Positions 1 to 11,795 are shown, counted from the stretch's first letter. The stretch: 33,662 nucleotides of DNA from Rubrivivax sp. (GCA_016790435.1 JAEUPE010000266.1:1-33662), one strand, 5' to 3'. Numbers and translations: made by a program. The notes: a model not told the origin generated them from the sequence alone.

Positions 1-295
1 GCTCGCGGCGGGCGTCGATGATGCGCAGATCGGCAAGGCTCGTCTGGCGACTGTGCGCATAGACGTCCGGCGGCAGCGGCAGGCGCACGAAGGCGCCGGC
101 TTGTTCCACGACGATGGGCGCCTCGTGACGGAAGGTGGGCGCTTCTTCCGGTGCAGCGCGGGCCGGCAGCGCACTCGCGAGGCCGGCCAGCCCCACGGCC
201 ACAGCGGCCAAGGCCCGACCCGCCGGGCTGCTGCGCGGGCCTGGTGCGGCCGGACGGCTCGGCCTCCTTCGGGGGGCGCTGTCAACCCTGCGCAT
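1..295 (-). CDS. DUF3999 family protein, N-terminal part (cut by window edge)
   Basis: Only the first 98 codons are visible; the gene continues beyond base 1. The product starts MRRVDSAPRR, has a basic n-region and then a hydrophobic stretch (ALAAVAVGLAGLASALPARA) that looks like a signal peptide ending in ARA. The mature part begins with a segment containing FVRLPLPPDVYAHSRQ and LADLRIIDA, which I recognise as the start of DUF3999 proteins, periplasmic or membrane-anchored proteins of unknown role. The ATG at 293-295 lies inside the end of the upstream DUF2339 gene, a 14-base overlap, and a GGAGG sits at 302-306, six bases before it. This suggests translational coupling. DUF2339 and DUF3999 genes commonly sit together in Proteobacteria, which supports both calls. 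No biochemical function is known to me. Confidence 0.8.
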   Translation of the reverse strand, partial: MRRVDSAPRRRPSRPAAPGPRSSPAGRALAAVAVGLAGLASALPARAAPEEAPTFRHEAPIVVEQAGAFVRLPLPPDVYAHSRQTSLADLRIIDARRE

Positions 296-3068
296 CTCGG
301 ACCTCCTTCGATGGCAACGGCGCCACATACCCGATCACGAGCATCAGCACGCCGACACCGATGAACGAGACGATGCGCGTCACCGTGCCGCTGCCCGACA
401 GGTCGACGAGCACCAGTTTCAGCACCACCGCAGCGAGCAGCGCTGCGCCCACGACCCACGGTACGCGCAGTGTGCGCCGCGCCGCCAGCCACATCAGCGC
501 CAGCGCGGTGGCGGTCCACAACAGCGTGATGCCGGTGTGCACCGGCAGCGAATGCACCCAGGCCTGCAGGCGATACGGCACGCCGCCGTAGTGGTGGAAG
601 GCGCGGATGAGAATGGCGTTCAGCCACACGAAGCCGGCCCCGCCCATCACCGCCGGCGCCAGCCAGCGGCGTGCGCCCAGCGCATCGCGCACGGCGGCCG
701 ACTGCAGCCACGACCACACGCCGACGAGCGCGATGCCCACGCCCACGTCGAGCGGGTTCAACAGCGGCACATGCGGCAACGGCCGCGCTGCGCCGCTGCT
801 CAAGGCGTTGGCCAGCAGCGTCCAGCCCCACAGCGAGAGCGCCAGCGCGCCCGCCGCCCAGAGGCCATAGGCACCGGGCGCCGAGACAAACGGCCAACGC
901 CGCGCGACCGCCGGCCGCAGCAAGGCCATCAGCAAGAGCGCCGGCGCCACCAGCCAGCCGAGCCAGGCCCAAGCGTTGGTCGTGTCTCCCAGCTCCGCGG
1001 TGAGGGCGCGACCACCGAGCGCGCCCAGCGTCGCGAGAACGAGGACACCGACGACGTGCACCACGGACCGCAGCGCTGTCACCCACCGCGGCGCCGCCCA
1101 GCGCAGCACCGCGAGGTGCGTGGCCAGCGCCACGGGCCACGCCCAGAAGCCGCCAGCGGCGAGCGGCTGCCGCAAGTCCACCAGCGAATCGAGCGTGGCC
1201 AGCGCGAGCAGCGCCGCGTGCAGCACGGTCGGCCACGCCGGCGCCGGCCAGTCCCAGCGCACGGCAAGTGCCGTCGCCACCAGAGCGATGGCGCTGCCGG
1301 CGACCAGCCAGGCCGAGGCAGCATAGGGCACCTGCACGAAGTGCCCGATCTGCAGCGCCGCCGTGCCGAGCGCAAAGAGCGTGGCCCAGGCGACGAGTGC
1401 CGGCTCGGCCAGGCCCTCGCCCGGCATCGCCCGGCCGGCCGCCACGCCGCGGCGCACGATGAACGCCGCCAGCAACGAACCCGCCACCGCCATCAACCCG
1501 TTGAAGAGGTAGCCGTTGAAAATGACCTTCGGCACGCCGTGGCGCTCCATCGCCCACACCAGCGTCGGGCCAGCCAGCGCCAGGAGCGCGTAGCCGAAGC
1601 CACGCGCCAGCCGCCGCGACTGCCGGAAGCCGAGCCAGACGAGCCCGGCCCCTTCGAGCGCCCACGCCCCGGCCGTGCTGCGCGCGTCGAGCGCGAACGG
1701 GATGACGAGCGTGAGAAAGACGACGGCGATGGCCAGGCTCGCCTCGAACACCAGCCCCATGCCCGCACGCCGCCGCAGCCACAGCGCGAGCCCGACGTAG
1801 AAGGCGGCCAGCGCCAGTGCCGACAGCGCGCTGCCGAAGGGCAGGTGCCGCACCATGCCCAACTGCAACGCGAAGGTGATGGTCGGCAGCCCGAACAGCA
1901 GGCTGCCATTGACCCAGGCTGCGCCGCGCCCGCCATCGGCACCGACGCGGTGGTCCGCACCCTCTTCGCTGGCCGTCACGGCGCGGCGCGCCGGCATGAG
2001 GCCGATGGCCGCGAACAGCAGGAAGAAGGCGATCAGGAACGCCTGGCTCGACGCGTAGCGCTCGGGGCGGTAGTCGATGACGCCCCACAGCGTGCCCACG
2101 CCGAAGGTGGCAAAGAACCCGATCAGGTTGAGCATGCGCCAGTGCTTGAACCACGCCACGCCCGCGATGCCGAGGTCGAGCGCCAGGTAGTAGGCGAACA
2201 GCGCCACGTGGTTGCCGCTGCCCGTGGACACGAGCAGCGGCGTCGCGAAGCCGCCGAGCGCGCCGATGACCGCGAGCGCACGCGCGTCCTGCAGCACAGC
2301 GAGCGCTGCGGCGAGCGCCGCCACGCCCACCATGAGGGCGAAGGCCGCGAAGGCCGGGATGACCTGGTAGGTGCGGAAGGCGACGAAGAGCGTGAGAAAG
2401 AGCGCCGCCACCGCGGCCCCCTGCAGCACCTGCGCATAACCGGCGCGCCGGTGGCGCAGGCGCCACCCGAAGCCGAGCAGGCCCACCGCCGCCGCGCCGA
2501 TGGCCGCGAGGCGCAGCTCGATGGGAAGCTGCACATGCTCGCTCGCGAACTTGGCGAGGAAGGCCAAGCCGACGAAGAGGATGGCCACGCCGAGCTTGAC
2601 AATGGTGTTGCCGCCGAACAGCCAGGACTTGACCGGGGCGAGCCAGTCGCGAGGTGGCGCGGCCGGCGGACGGGGCTCGCCCCGGTGCTCGCGCGGGCTC
2701 TCGGAAATGAACGCCTCGTCACGTGGGAGCACGGGCTCGGCTGAGGCGGGCAGTCTGTCGGCCGCGGCGGCCGCAGCGCCCCCGCTCTCCGCCCGGGCTT
2801 CGGGCACGGGCTCCGGTCGTGCGGGTTCAGCGAGGGGCGCGGGCGCCGCCGGCGAGGCCGCAGCAGCTTCAACACCGTGCGTCGCCACGGGCGCCACGCC
2901 GCCGCGCGGCATCTCCTGCAAGGCGCGCCGCAGTTCCACGATCGCCGCCTCCTGCCGCGTCACCCGCACCAGGAGCCATGCCAGCACGCCCCCGACGGCG
3001 GCACCAAAGAACCCGTCACCCGCCGCGCCCCCAAGAAGGACGCCGGCAATGATGGCGATGATGAGCAT
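282..3068 (-). CDS. DUF2339 family multi-pass membrane protein
   Basis: The protein has 928 residues and is membrane-embedded for most of its length. It opens with a hydrophobic anchor (MLIIAIIAGVLLGG). A Pro/Ala/Glu-rich linker follows at roughly residues 60-115, and then a DUF2339-like body with the sequence DWLAPVKSWLFGGNTIVKLG and more than twenty hydrophobic segments to the C-terminus. I start at the ATG 3066-3068, because the first residue is then followed directly by the hydrophobic helix and a GAGG lies just upstream; a TTG at 3083 would add five residues. The family is of unknown function, and the many helices only say inner membrane. It overlaps the following DUF3999 gene by 14 bases, so the two are probably one operon and may act together in the envelope. 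Confidence 0.85.
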   Translation of the reverse strand: MLIIAIIAGVLLGGAAGDGFFGAAVGGVLAWLLVRVTRQEAAIVELRRALQEMPRGGVAPVATHGVEAAAASPAAPAPLAEPARPEPVPEARAESGGAAAAAADRLPASAEPVLPRDEAFISESPREHRGEPRPPAAPPRDWLAPVKSWLFGGNTIVKLGVAILFVGLAFLAKFASEHVQLPIELRLAAIGAAAVGLLGFGWRLRHRRAGYAQVLQGAAVAALFLTLFVAFRTYQVIPAFAAFALMVGVAALAAALAVLQDARALAVIGALGGFATPLLVSTGSGNHVALFAYYLALDLGIAGVAWFKHWRMLNLIGFFATFGVGTLWGVIDYRPERYASSQAFLIAFFLLFAAIGLMPARRAVTASEEGADHRVGADGGRGAAWVNGSLLFGLPTITFALQLGMVRHLPFGSALSALALAAFYVGLALWLRRRAGMGLVFEASLAIAVVFLTLVIPFALDARSTAGAWALEGAGLVWLGFRQSRRLARGFGYALLALAGPTLVWAMERHGVPKVIFNGYLFNGLMAVAGSLLAAFIVRRGVAAGRAMPGEGLAEPALVAWATLFALGTAALQIGHFVQVPYAASAWLVAGSAIALVATALAVRWDWPAPAWPTVLHAALLALATLDSLVDLRQPLAAGGFWAWPVALATHLAVLRWAAPRWVTALRSVVHVVGVLVLATLGALGGRALTAELGDTTNAWAWLGWLVAPALLLMALLRPAVARRWPFVSAPGAYGLWAAGALALSLWGWTLLANALSSGAARPLPHVPLLNPLDVGVGIALVGVWSWLQSAAVRDALGARRWLAPAVMGGAGFVWLNAILIRAFHHYGGVPYRLQAWVHSLPVHTGITLLWTATALALMWLAARRTLRVPWVVGAALLAAVVLKLVLVDLSGSGTVTRIVSFIGVGVLMLVIGYVAPLPSKEVRDAQG

Positions 3069-3111
3069 GCAGCCTCGTTCCAAGTCAACCCGACGAGGGC
3101 ACTCTAGCCCT

Positions 3112-3131
3112 GCCGGCGAAGCTGCGCCGGC
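3112..3131 (-). terminator. weak hairpin after tgt
   Basis: A perfect 7-base-pair inverted repeat (GCCGGCG, six-base loop, CGCCGGC) sits in the 161-base gap between tgt and the DUF2339 gene. It has no T-tract on either side, so it is only a possible terminator or attenuator. The same gap carries a TAGAGT (complement of 3101-3106) that could be the -10 of the DUF2339 gene. Confidence 0.2.
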
Positions 3132-3229
3132 CGGGGCACGCGCTGAATCGCAGGTATCGCGGCATGCGCCTCACGGCATCGAGCGAGTCCCCACTGTCGA
3201 GGGAGCTGCGCACGCCGGTGGCCGGTGCC

Positions 3230-5490
<2,261 letters not shown>

Positions 5491-5574
5491 GTGGCGCGAT
5501 GGCGGCACGTTGTCGGCACTCTTGTCGGCACGTCGGCGGCGCGGGTGGACCCGGGCGCGCGCGACGGGGGGCAC

Positions 5575-5590
5575 GGGTCAAAATTGTCCC
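5575..5590. promoter_or_regulatory. imperfect palindrome between queA and recG
   Basis: The 16 bases GGGTCAAAATTGTCCC form an imperfect palindrome of the pattern GGGNCAANNTTGNCCC. They are the only A+T-rich spot in the 132-base divergent gap. On the minus strand they include GACAAT, which could be a -10 for queA. The position suits a shared promoter or operator, but no known regulator consensus is matched. Confidence 0.3.
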
Positions 5591-5622
5591 ATGCGCCCCT
5601 CGAAACCCGCATTCCCTGATCG

Positions 5623-7920
5623 GTGGCTGTGACATCTCGCGCCCGCAAGGCCGAGGCTGGGGCCGCGAAGCCTGCCGACCTTGCGAGGCCCGGCGAGCCA
5701 GGGGTGGCCGGGCCGGGCGCGCCGGCCGTGGCAGGCACGGCGAGCCCGGCCAGCGCGGCGCGCACCCTTTCGGCGCCGGCGCGGGCGATGCAGAAGCTCG
5801 GCCTCGCGCGCGACATCGACCTCGCGCTTCACTTGCCGCTGCGCTACGAGGACGAGACCCGCATCACGCCGATCGCCGAGCTCGCCGACGGCGACACGGC
5901 GCAGGTGCAGGGCGAGATTCGCGACTGCCGCGTCGAACACTCGCGCACGCGCCGGCACCTGGTGGCCCGCGTGCGCGACGCGACCGGCGAGCTCGTGCTG
6001 CGCTGGCTCAACTTCTACCCTTCTCAGCAGAAGCAGCTCGCCGCGGGGCGGCTCGTGCGCGTGCGCGGCGAGGTGCGCGGCGGCTTCCTCGGCCTGGAGA
6101 TCGTTCACCCGGCGCTCAAGGTGGTGGAGCCGGGCGCGCCGCTGCCACGCTCGCTGACGCCGGTCTACCCGAGCACGGCGACGCTGCCGCAGGCTTATCT
6201 GCGCAAGGCGGTGGACTCGGCGCTGGCGCGCGCGTCGCTGGAGGAGATCCTGCCGCCGGCGGCATTGCCGCCCGGCCTGCCATCGCTGCGCGAGGCCCTG
6301 CTGTGGTTGCACCACCCCACGCCCGAGACCTCGTTCGCGACGCTGGAGGATCGCAGCCACCCGGCCTGGCAGCGGCTGAAGTACGAGGAGTTGCTGGCGC
6401 AACAGCTCTCGCAGGCGCGGGCACAAGCCGAACGCGCGCTGCTGCAGGCGCCACCGCTGCGCGCCACGGGGCCGAATCACCTGCGGGGCCGGCTCGCCGC
6501 GGTGCTGCCCTTCACCTTGACGGCGGCGCAGCAGCGGGTGGTGGCCGAGATCGAGCGCGATCTGGCGCTCGACAAGCCGATGCACCGCCTGCTGCAGGGC
6601 GACGTCGGCAGCGGCAAGACGGTGGTGGCCGCCCTCGCCGCCGCCACCGCCATCAGCGCCGGTTGGCAATGCGCGCTGATGGCACCCACGGAGATCCTCG
6701 CCGAGCAGCACTTCCGCAAGCTCGTCGGCTGGCTGGAGCCGCTAGGCGTCCGCATCGCCTGGCTCACCGGCAGCCGCAAGGGCAAGGGACGGCGCGAGAT
6801 GCTGGCCCTGGTGGCCAGCGGCGAGGCGGCGCTGGTGGTGGGCACGCACGCCGTCATCCAGGACGACGTGCACTTCGCGCGGCTCGGCCTCGCGGTCGTC
6901 GACGAGCAGCACCGCTTCGGCGTCGAGCAGCGGCTGGCCCTGCGCGCCAAGCTGGGCGCGCACGCGGAGGACGGCGCCAACCTCGGTGCCACCTCGAGCG
7001 CAGGGCCCCCGCCCGCAGCGCCGCGCGGCCTCGAGCCGCACCTGCTGATGATGACCGCGACGCCCATCCCGCGCACGCTGGCCATGACCTACTACGCCGA
7101 CCTCGACGTCAGCTCGCTCGATGAGCTGCCGCCCGGCCGCACCCCCATCGTCACCAAGCTCTTCGCCGACGACAAGCGCGACCAGGTCATCGCGCGCATT
7201 CGCGCCGAGGTGGCACATGGCGATGCGGGCGGCGACGCGGGCGCCGTCGGCTCGGGCTCCGCATCCGGTTCGGCGTCGACCCCGGGCCGCCAGGTCTACT
7301 GGGTGTGCCCGCTCGTCGACGAAAGCGAACACGTGGACCTGCAGAACGCGACCGCCACGCACGCCGAGCTGAGCGCCGCCCTGCCCGGCACGATGGTCGG
7401 CCTGCTGCACGGCCGCATGCCGGCGGCGGAGAAGGCGGCGGTGATGTCGCTCTTCACCGGCGGGCAGATGCGCGTGCTGGTGGCCACCACCGTCATCGAG
7501 GTCGGCGTCGACGTGCCGGCGGCCAGCCTGATGGTGATCGAGCACGCCGAGCGTTTCGGCCTGGCGCAGCTGCACCAGTTGCGCGGGCGCGTCGGGCGCG
7601 GCGCGGCCGCCAGCGTGTGCGTGCTGCTGTTCAGCGGGCCGCTCTCGCCGACCGCCAAGGACCGCCTGCGCGCCATGGCCGAGACGAACGATGGCTTCGA
7701 GATCGCGCGCCGCGACCTCGAGATCCGCGGCCCGGGCGAGTTCATGGGCGCGCGGCAGAGCGGCGATGCGCTGTTGCGCTTTGCCGACCTGGCCACCGAC
7801 AACGCGTTGCTGGACCGCGCACGCGAGGTGGCAGCCTGGCTGCCGCGCGAGCATCCGGCGCTTGCCGCGCAACATGTCGCACGCTGGCTCGGTTCGCGGC
7901 AGGATTACCTGAAGGCCTGA
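5623..7920 (+). CDS. recG: ATP-dependent DNA helicase RecG
   Basis: RecG remodels stalled replication forks and Holliday junctions. The 765-residue protein has the N-terminal wedge/OB region (residues 55-260, LHLPLRYEDETRI). Walker A is GDVGSGKT at residues 326-333, the DExH box is DEQH at 427-430, and MTATPIPRTLAMTYY is motif III. The C-terminal VIEVGVDVPAA and QLRGRVGRG mark motifs V and VI. It is about 70 residues longer than E. coli RecG. The excess comes from an Ala/Pro-rich N-terminus, a short insertion after the DExH box (AHAEDGANLG onward) and a Gly/Ser/Ala-rich loop around residues 529-548 (nt 7207-7266). The start is uncertain: GTG 5623 is used here and GTG 5629 is equally possible; ATG 5788 would cut into the wedge. 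No clear ribosome binding site is seen. Confidence 0.96.
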   Translation: MAVTSRARKAEAGAAKPADLARPGEPGVAGPGAPAVAGTASPASAARTLSAPARAMQKLGLARDIDLALHLPLRYEDETRITPIAELADGDTAQVQGEIRDCRVEHSRTRRHLVARVRDATGELVLRWLNFYPSQQKQLAAGRLVRVRGEVRGGFLGLEIVHPALKVVEPGAPLPRSLTPVYPSTATLPQAYLRKAVDSALARASLEEILPPAALPPGLPSLREALLWLHHPTPETSFATLEDRSHPAWQRLKYEELLAQQLSQARAQAERALLQAPPLRATGPNHLRGRLAAVLPFTLTAAQQRVVAEIERDLALDKPMHRLLQGDVGSGKTVVAALAAATAISAGWQCALMAPTEILAEQHFRKLVGWLEPLGVRIAWLTGSRKGKGRREMLALVASGEAALVVGTHAVIQDDVHFARLGLAVVDEQHRFGVEQRLALRAKLGAHAEDGANLGATSSAGPPPAAPRGLEPHLLMMTATPIPRTLAMTYYADLDVSSLDELPPGRTPIVTKLFADDKRDQVIARIRAEVAHGDAGGDAGAVGSGSASGSASTPGRQVYWVCPLVDESEHVDLQNATATHAELSAALPGTMVGLLHGRMPAAEKAAVMSLFTGGQMRVLVATTVIEVGVDVPAASLMVIEHAERFGLAQLHQLRGRVGRGAAASVCVLLFSGPLSPTAKDRLRAMAETNDGFEIARRDLEIRGPGEFMGARQSGDALLRFADLATDNALLDRAREVAAWLPREHPALAAQHVARWLGSRQDYLKA

Positions 7921-7943
7921 CGCGTCGCCGCAAGGCCGGCCGG

Positions 7944-7949
7944 GATAAT
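7944..7949 (+). promoter_or_regulatory. -10 element (GATAAT) of the DedA gene
   Basis: GATAAT matches the sigma-70 -10 consensus in five of six bases and lies 11 bases before the ATG of the DedA gene. Transcription starting 6-7 bases downstream would leave a leader of only about five bases, and no Shine-Dalgarno sequence is present. No -35 is recognisable at 16-18 bases. Confidence 0.5.
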
Positions 7950-7960
7950 CCGCGCCGACC

Positions 7961-8623
7961 ATGATCGACGCCCTGCCTCAACTCATCGACTTCATCCTGC
8001 ACGTCGACCGCCACCTGCGCGAGTTCGTCGTCGCGCACGGGCACTGGGTCTATGCACTCCTGTTCGCCATCATCTTCGTCGAGACCGGCGTCGTGGTGAT
8101 GCCGTTCCTGCCAGGCGATTCACTGCTCTTCGTCGTGGGCGCGCTGTGCGGTGTCGGGCTCATGCATCTGGCGCCCTCGATCGGCCTGCTCTGGCTGGCC
8201 GCCGTGCTCGGTGACCAGCTCAACTACACCATCGGCCGCACGGTGGGCCCCAAGGTCTGGCAGTGGGAGCAGAGCCGCTGGTTCAACAAGCGGGCGTTCG
8301 AACAGGCGCACGCGTTCTACGAGCGCTACGGCGGCGTCACCATCGTCGCGGCGCGGTTCATGCCTTTCCTGCGCACCTTCGTGCCCTTCGTGGCCGGTGT
8401 GGCCGAGATGACGCGCAGCAAGTTCAGCTTCTACAACGTCACCGGCGGTGGCCTGTGGGTGGCCAGCCTCATCGGCGCGGGCTATCTCTTCGGCAACCTG
8501 CCGTGGGTGCAGGCCAACTTCAGCCTCATCGTCTGGCTGATGATCCTCGTGCCCGGCGTGCTCGCGCTGCTGGGCGCGTGGCGCGCCCATCGCAAGGCGG
8601 CCGCCGAAGCCGGGACCGCTTGA
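7961..8623 (+). CDS. DedA family inner-membrane protein (VTT/SNARE-associated domain)
   Basis: The 220-residue polytopic protein has the DedA hallmarks. An ETGVVVMPFLPGDSLLF segment lies near residues 45-62, with Glu and Gly-Asp in a re-entrant hydrophobic stretch. A second motif, RFMPFLRTFVPFVAG, follows near residues 130-144, and there are hydrophobic C-terminal helices. DedA proteins are needed for membrane homeostasis and proton-motive-force-dependent processes, and recent work ties some members to undecaprenyl-phosphate or phospholipid translocation; the substrate cannot be told from sequence here. The gene follows recG by 40 bases but has its own likely -10. It converges on the metallopeptidase gene with 48 bases between stops. 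The only terminator-like element there is a GCGGGC/GCCCGC inverted repeat with a long loop. Confidence 0.93.
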   Translation: MIDALPQLIDFILHVDRHLREFVVAHGHWVYALLFAIIFVETGVVVMPFLPGDSLLFVVGALCGVGLMHLAPSIGLLWLAAVLGDQLNYTIGRTVGPKVWQWEQSRWFNKRAFEQAHAFYERYGGVTIVAARFMPFLRTFVPFVAGVAEMTRSKFSFYNVTGGGLWVASLIGAGYLFGNLPWVQANFSLIVWLMILVPGVLALLGAWRAHRKAAAEAGTA

Positions 8624-8671
8624 GGACCCGCTGCGGGCTGCGAGTGGGCACCCGGGGCGCCGCCCGCGCGC

Positions 8672-11600
8672 TCAGAACGCCTGGCCGAGCGTGAAGTAGG
8701 CGCGCGTGCGCCCGCGGCCCGGGATCGGGTCGAGCGCCTGCCCCACGCCCAGGCGCAGGTCGATGGCGAGCGCGTAAAGCAGCTTGGCCTCGCCACGCAA
8801 CTCCAGCCCCACGCTGCGCCGGTAGTCGGTCGGGTTGTTCACCCCGGCCGCCCAGGCGGCGCCGATGTCGTAGAAGACCGTGCCCGAGAGCCGGTTGATG
8901 CCGAGCGCCGGCACCATGCCGTGGCGGTCGATGTCGACGAGCGGCATGCGCCACTCGACGCTGGCAAGGCGCGCCTGCTGGCCGCGCAGCTCGGGCTCGT
9001 CGCCGCGGTAGCCGCGCAACGCGATCTCGCGGTTGTTGAGCGCAAAGCCGATGGCGCGGCCCGTTTCGGTGGCGCCGCCGAGCTGGAAGGGGCGCGTGCG
9101 CTGCCGCGCGCGCGCCTCGGTCAGGCGCAGCGCCAGCACACCCTTGCCGATGCCGAAGTAGGCACGGGCGTCGGCGCGCACGACGAGGCCGTCGTAGTCG
9201 GGCGCGGTGTCGTTGCCGCGGCCCTCGAAGGGCTTGTAGGTCTCGCCGCGCAGCGTGAGCTTGAGGCCGCGGTTGGCGCCGTCGGAGTACCAGTTGCCGC
9301 CGCGGCTGTCGTAGTCGGCCACCAGCGCCGCGATGCGCTCGTCCTGGCGGCGGTCGGTGGCCGGGCCGGCCACCGTCACGCGCTCGATGCGGTCGAGCGC
9401 CGCGCCGATGCCCACCGAGACGCGGTGCGCCAGGCTGTCGAGGCCGGGCACCGGGAAGAGGCTGAGCCACTGTGCCTGCAGCTCGCGGTCGTACTGCGTG
9501 GTCGTCTCGTCGCCACTGCCGCCGGTCCAGGCGCGCGCGACGAGCTGGCGGTCCAGCGCCAGGCCGGTGTGGCCGCGCCAGAGGTATTCGAGGCCGCCCA
9601 GCCACTCCTTCTGCGAGGTTTCGTACTGCAGGTAGGCGGTGTAGGCGTGCCAGCCCACGGCGTCGGCCCCGGAGGTGCTGGCGCCATAGGCGGTGAGGCC
9701 ACGGTCGCCGGTGATGGTGGGAAACCACGAACGCGGATACAGCGTGCGCCAGGCGGCGTAGGGCCGCGCCGGGCCGAGCTCGGCGGTGGTGCCGGATGCG
9801 GGCGCGGCTGGCCTCGTTGCCACGCCGGCGGCTGCGCTCGCGGCATCGGCGACGGCGCGCGCCTCGGCGGCCGCCAGCGACGCCGCCCGCTGGCCGGCCG
9901 TGTATTCCTGCACCGGCGCTGCGGCCTCCATCCAGCGCAGCTCGTAGCCCTGCGGCGCCACGACGACGACGGCCAGCGAGCCGTCGGGTGCGCTGCCGCC
10001 ATGCGCCGCGACAGCGGTGTGGCTGTGCGTCAGACGCTGCCAGCGGCCGTCCGGCGTCAGCCGCCAGACGTTGGGCACCCCGGCGTCCACGGCCAGCATC
10101 TCCAGGCCCGCCCGGCTGTGGCGCAGGTTGGCGATGGGTGCGTCGTGCACGAGGCGCACGCGCGGCCGGGCGGCCGGGTTGGCGGTGTCGAACTCGAGGA
10201 CGCGCCAGTCGGCTTCGCGGCGCGTCACCGCATGCAACGTGCGCCCGTCCGGGGCCAACGCGATGTCGATGACGTCGCTGCTTTCGGGCGGCTCATGCAG
10301 GACGGCCGGCGGCTCTTTCGAGCCGGGGTTCAGGCGCACGATGCGCGTGCGGCCGGCCTCCAGTTGGATGGCCACCAGGTCGCCGGTCGGGCGGGTGGTT
10401 GCGGTCACGCCGCCCGTGCCGTCGGCCTTCGCGCCCACGAGGGTGCTGTGCGTGGCGCCCAGCTGCACTGCCCGCCGCAGGTGCGCGCAGTGCGTGAGCT
10501 GCTTCAGGCTCGCGCCCTGCAGCCGGTAGACGTCGTAGCCCAGGTAGCGGCCGCGACAGATGTCGGGCTGCATCACGAGCACGCTGCCGTCGGCGCCGGC
10601 CTCGAGCCGCGCGCCACCGAGCACGGTGGTCACACGTTCGCGCTGGACGCCGCCGGCGCCGTCGCGGCGGATGCGCTCGATGCGTGGCGCGGCGAGCCCG
10701 TCGTCGACCACCGCAAGCACCGTCCCGTCGGGCAGCGAGGCGAGCGTCGGCAGGTCGAACAGCGGGCCGAGCAGGCGCTGGCCGGTGGCCTCGGGCACCC
10801 GCTCGATGGGCGCGGCGCGCGCCGACACCTGCGCATCGAGGTCGGCGAGGAACTCGTCCCACAGCGTGTCCATCATCTTGCCCGTGGCGGCCCAGGGCAT
10901 GCTGTGCAGGCGCGGCGCGAAACCGACGTCGCCGCTGTGCTGCTCCACCATCTCCTGCGCCTTCGTCGGCCCGTAACGGCGGTGGACGAACTCGAAGAAG
11001 TAGGCGCCGTACAGGTACTGTTTCGACAGCGGCAGCGCCCGCCCGTCCGCGTTCAGCTCGGCGAGCTTGAGGAAGCCCCGCTTGCGCTCGGCGCGCAGCC
11101 AGGCCTCGAAGTAGGGGCCCTTGAGTCGCCCGCGCCCCCGGCCCGCCTGGTCGCGGTCGCTTTCCTCCCACACGGCCAGGCCCTCGAGCATCCAGCCCGG
11201 GCTGAACACGTTCGGCACGAACCAGACGATGCGCCCGAAGATGTTCTGCAGCACGCGTGGCGCGCCACGCACCTTGTCCATGTGCACGGCATGCGTGAGC
11301 TCGTGCACCAGCAGCAGGTCGAGCCAGGCGCTGTTGTCGAGCAGCTGGCCCTCGTCGGGCGGGGTGAGGAAGACGCCGATCTTGTTGAACGGCAAGGGCG
11401 TGGAGTAGCCGTTCGAGATGTCGAGCTCGGCGTAGACGACGATGTCGATGCGGCTCTTCGGCTCCCAGGCCAGGGCCTGGGTGACACGCGGCCAGGCGCG
11501 CTCGGCCGCGCGCACCACGGCCTCGGCCTGGGGGCGCTGTGCGGCGCGGTAGTGGATGCGGAAGTGCGCACTCTCGGCCGTGTCCCAAGCGGGGCCGGGG

Positions 11601-11737
11601 TCGGCGCTCTGCGCCCTTGCCTGACCAGCGAGCGCCATCGCCAGCAGCAGGAAGAACTGCAACAACAGGAACAAGAGGACCGACGGGATCCCCGTCGACG
11701 GTGCCCCGCGCCCGAGCAGGGACGACCAGCGCTTCAT
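8672..11737 (-). CDS. exported HExxH metallopeptidase with propeller and C-terminal outer-membrane barrel
   Basis: The 1021-residue protein starts with a signal peptide (hydrophobic residues 19-38, ending GQARAQ). A gluzincin-like domain has the zinc site HELTH at residues 145-149 (LLLVHELTHAVHMDK) and the likely third ligand E185 in GWMLEGLAVWEE, as in the peptidase MA/M1 clan. Residues of about 330-640 contain repeated PDG-type strands (LPDGTVLAVV, APDGRTLHAV, TPDGRWQRLT, APDGSLAVVV) typical of a TolB/WD40-like propeller. From about residue 690 alternating strands end in YFTLGQAF, with the terminal Phe of BAM-assembled barrels; this part resembles the BamA/D15 surface-antigen fold. The start is the ATG at 11735-11737 with AAGGAG upstream. 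I infer a peptidase held in the outer membrane; its substrate is unknown. It lies 58 bases after the cobalamin adenosyltransferase gene. Confidence 0.85.
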   Translation of the reverse strand: MKRWSSLLGRGAPSTGIPSVLLFLLLQFFLLLAMALAGQARAQSADPGPAWDTAESAHFRIHYRAAQRPQAEAVVRAAERAWPRVTQALAWEPKSRIDIVVYAELDISNGYSTPLPFNKIGVFLTPPDEGQLLDNSAWLDLLLVHELTHAVHMDKVRGAPRVLQNIFGRIVWFVPNVFSPGWMLEGLAVWEESDRDQAGRGRGRLKGPYFEAWLRAERKRGFLKLAELNADGRALPLSKQYLYGAYFFEFVHRRYGPTKAQEMVEQHSGDVGFAPRLHSMPWAATGKMMDTLWDEFLADLDAQVSARAAPIERVPEATGQRLLGPLFDLPTLASLPDGTVLAVVDDGLAAPRIERIRRDGAGGVQRERVTTVLGGARLEAGADGSVLVMQPDICRGRYLGYDVYRLQGASLKQLTHCAHLRRAVQLGATHSTLVGAKADGTGGVTATTRPTGDLVAIQLEAGRTRIVRLNPGSKEPPAVLHEPPESSDVIDIALAPDGRTLHAVTRREADWRVLEFDTANPAARPRVRLVHDAPIANLRHSRAGLEMLAVDAGVPNVWRLTPDGRWQRLTHSHTAVAAHGGSAPDGSLAVVVVAPQGYELRWMEAAAPVQEYTAGQRAASLAAAEARAVADAASAAAGVATRPAAPASGTTAELGPARPYAAWRTLYPRSWFPTITGDRGLTAYGASTSGADAVGWHAYTAYLQYETSQKEWLGGLEYLWRGHTGLALDRQLVARAWTGGSGDETTTQYDRELQAQWLSLFPVPGLDSLAHRVSVGIGAALDRIERVTVAGPATDRRQDERIAALVADYDSRGGNWYSDGANRGLKLTLRGETYKPFEGRGNDTAPDYDGLVVRADARAYFGIGKGVLALRLTEARARQRTRPFQLGGATETGRAIGFALNNREIALRGYRGDEPELRGQQARLASVEWRMPLVDIDRHGMVPALGINRLSGTVFYDIGAAWAAGVNNPTDYRRSVGLELRGEAKLLYALAIDLRLGVGQALDPIPGRGRTRAYFTLGQAF

Positions 11738-11795
11738 CTCTGTTCTCCTTGTCCGGGGCCGCCCGACGCCGCCCTGCCGGGGCGGGGCGTCCACC

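Noticed and set aside
135..2744. Long open frame on the plus strand opposite the DUF2339 gene
   Set aside because: Composition is Arg/His/Gln-rich with no domain; it is the antisense shadow of a clear membrane protein gene in very G+C-rich DNA.
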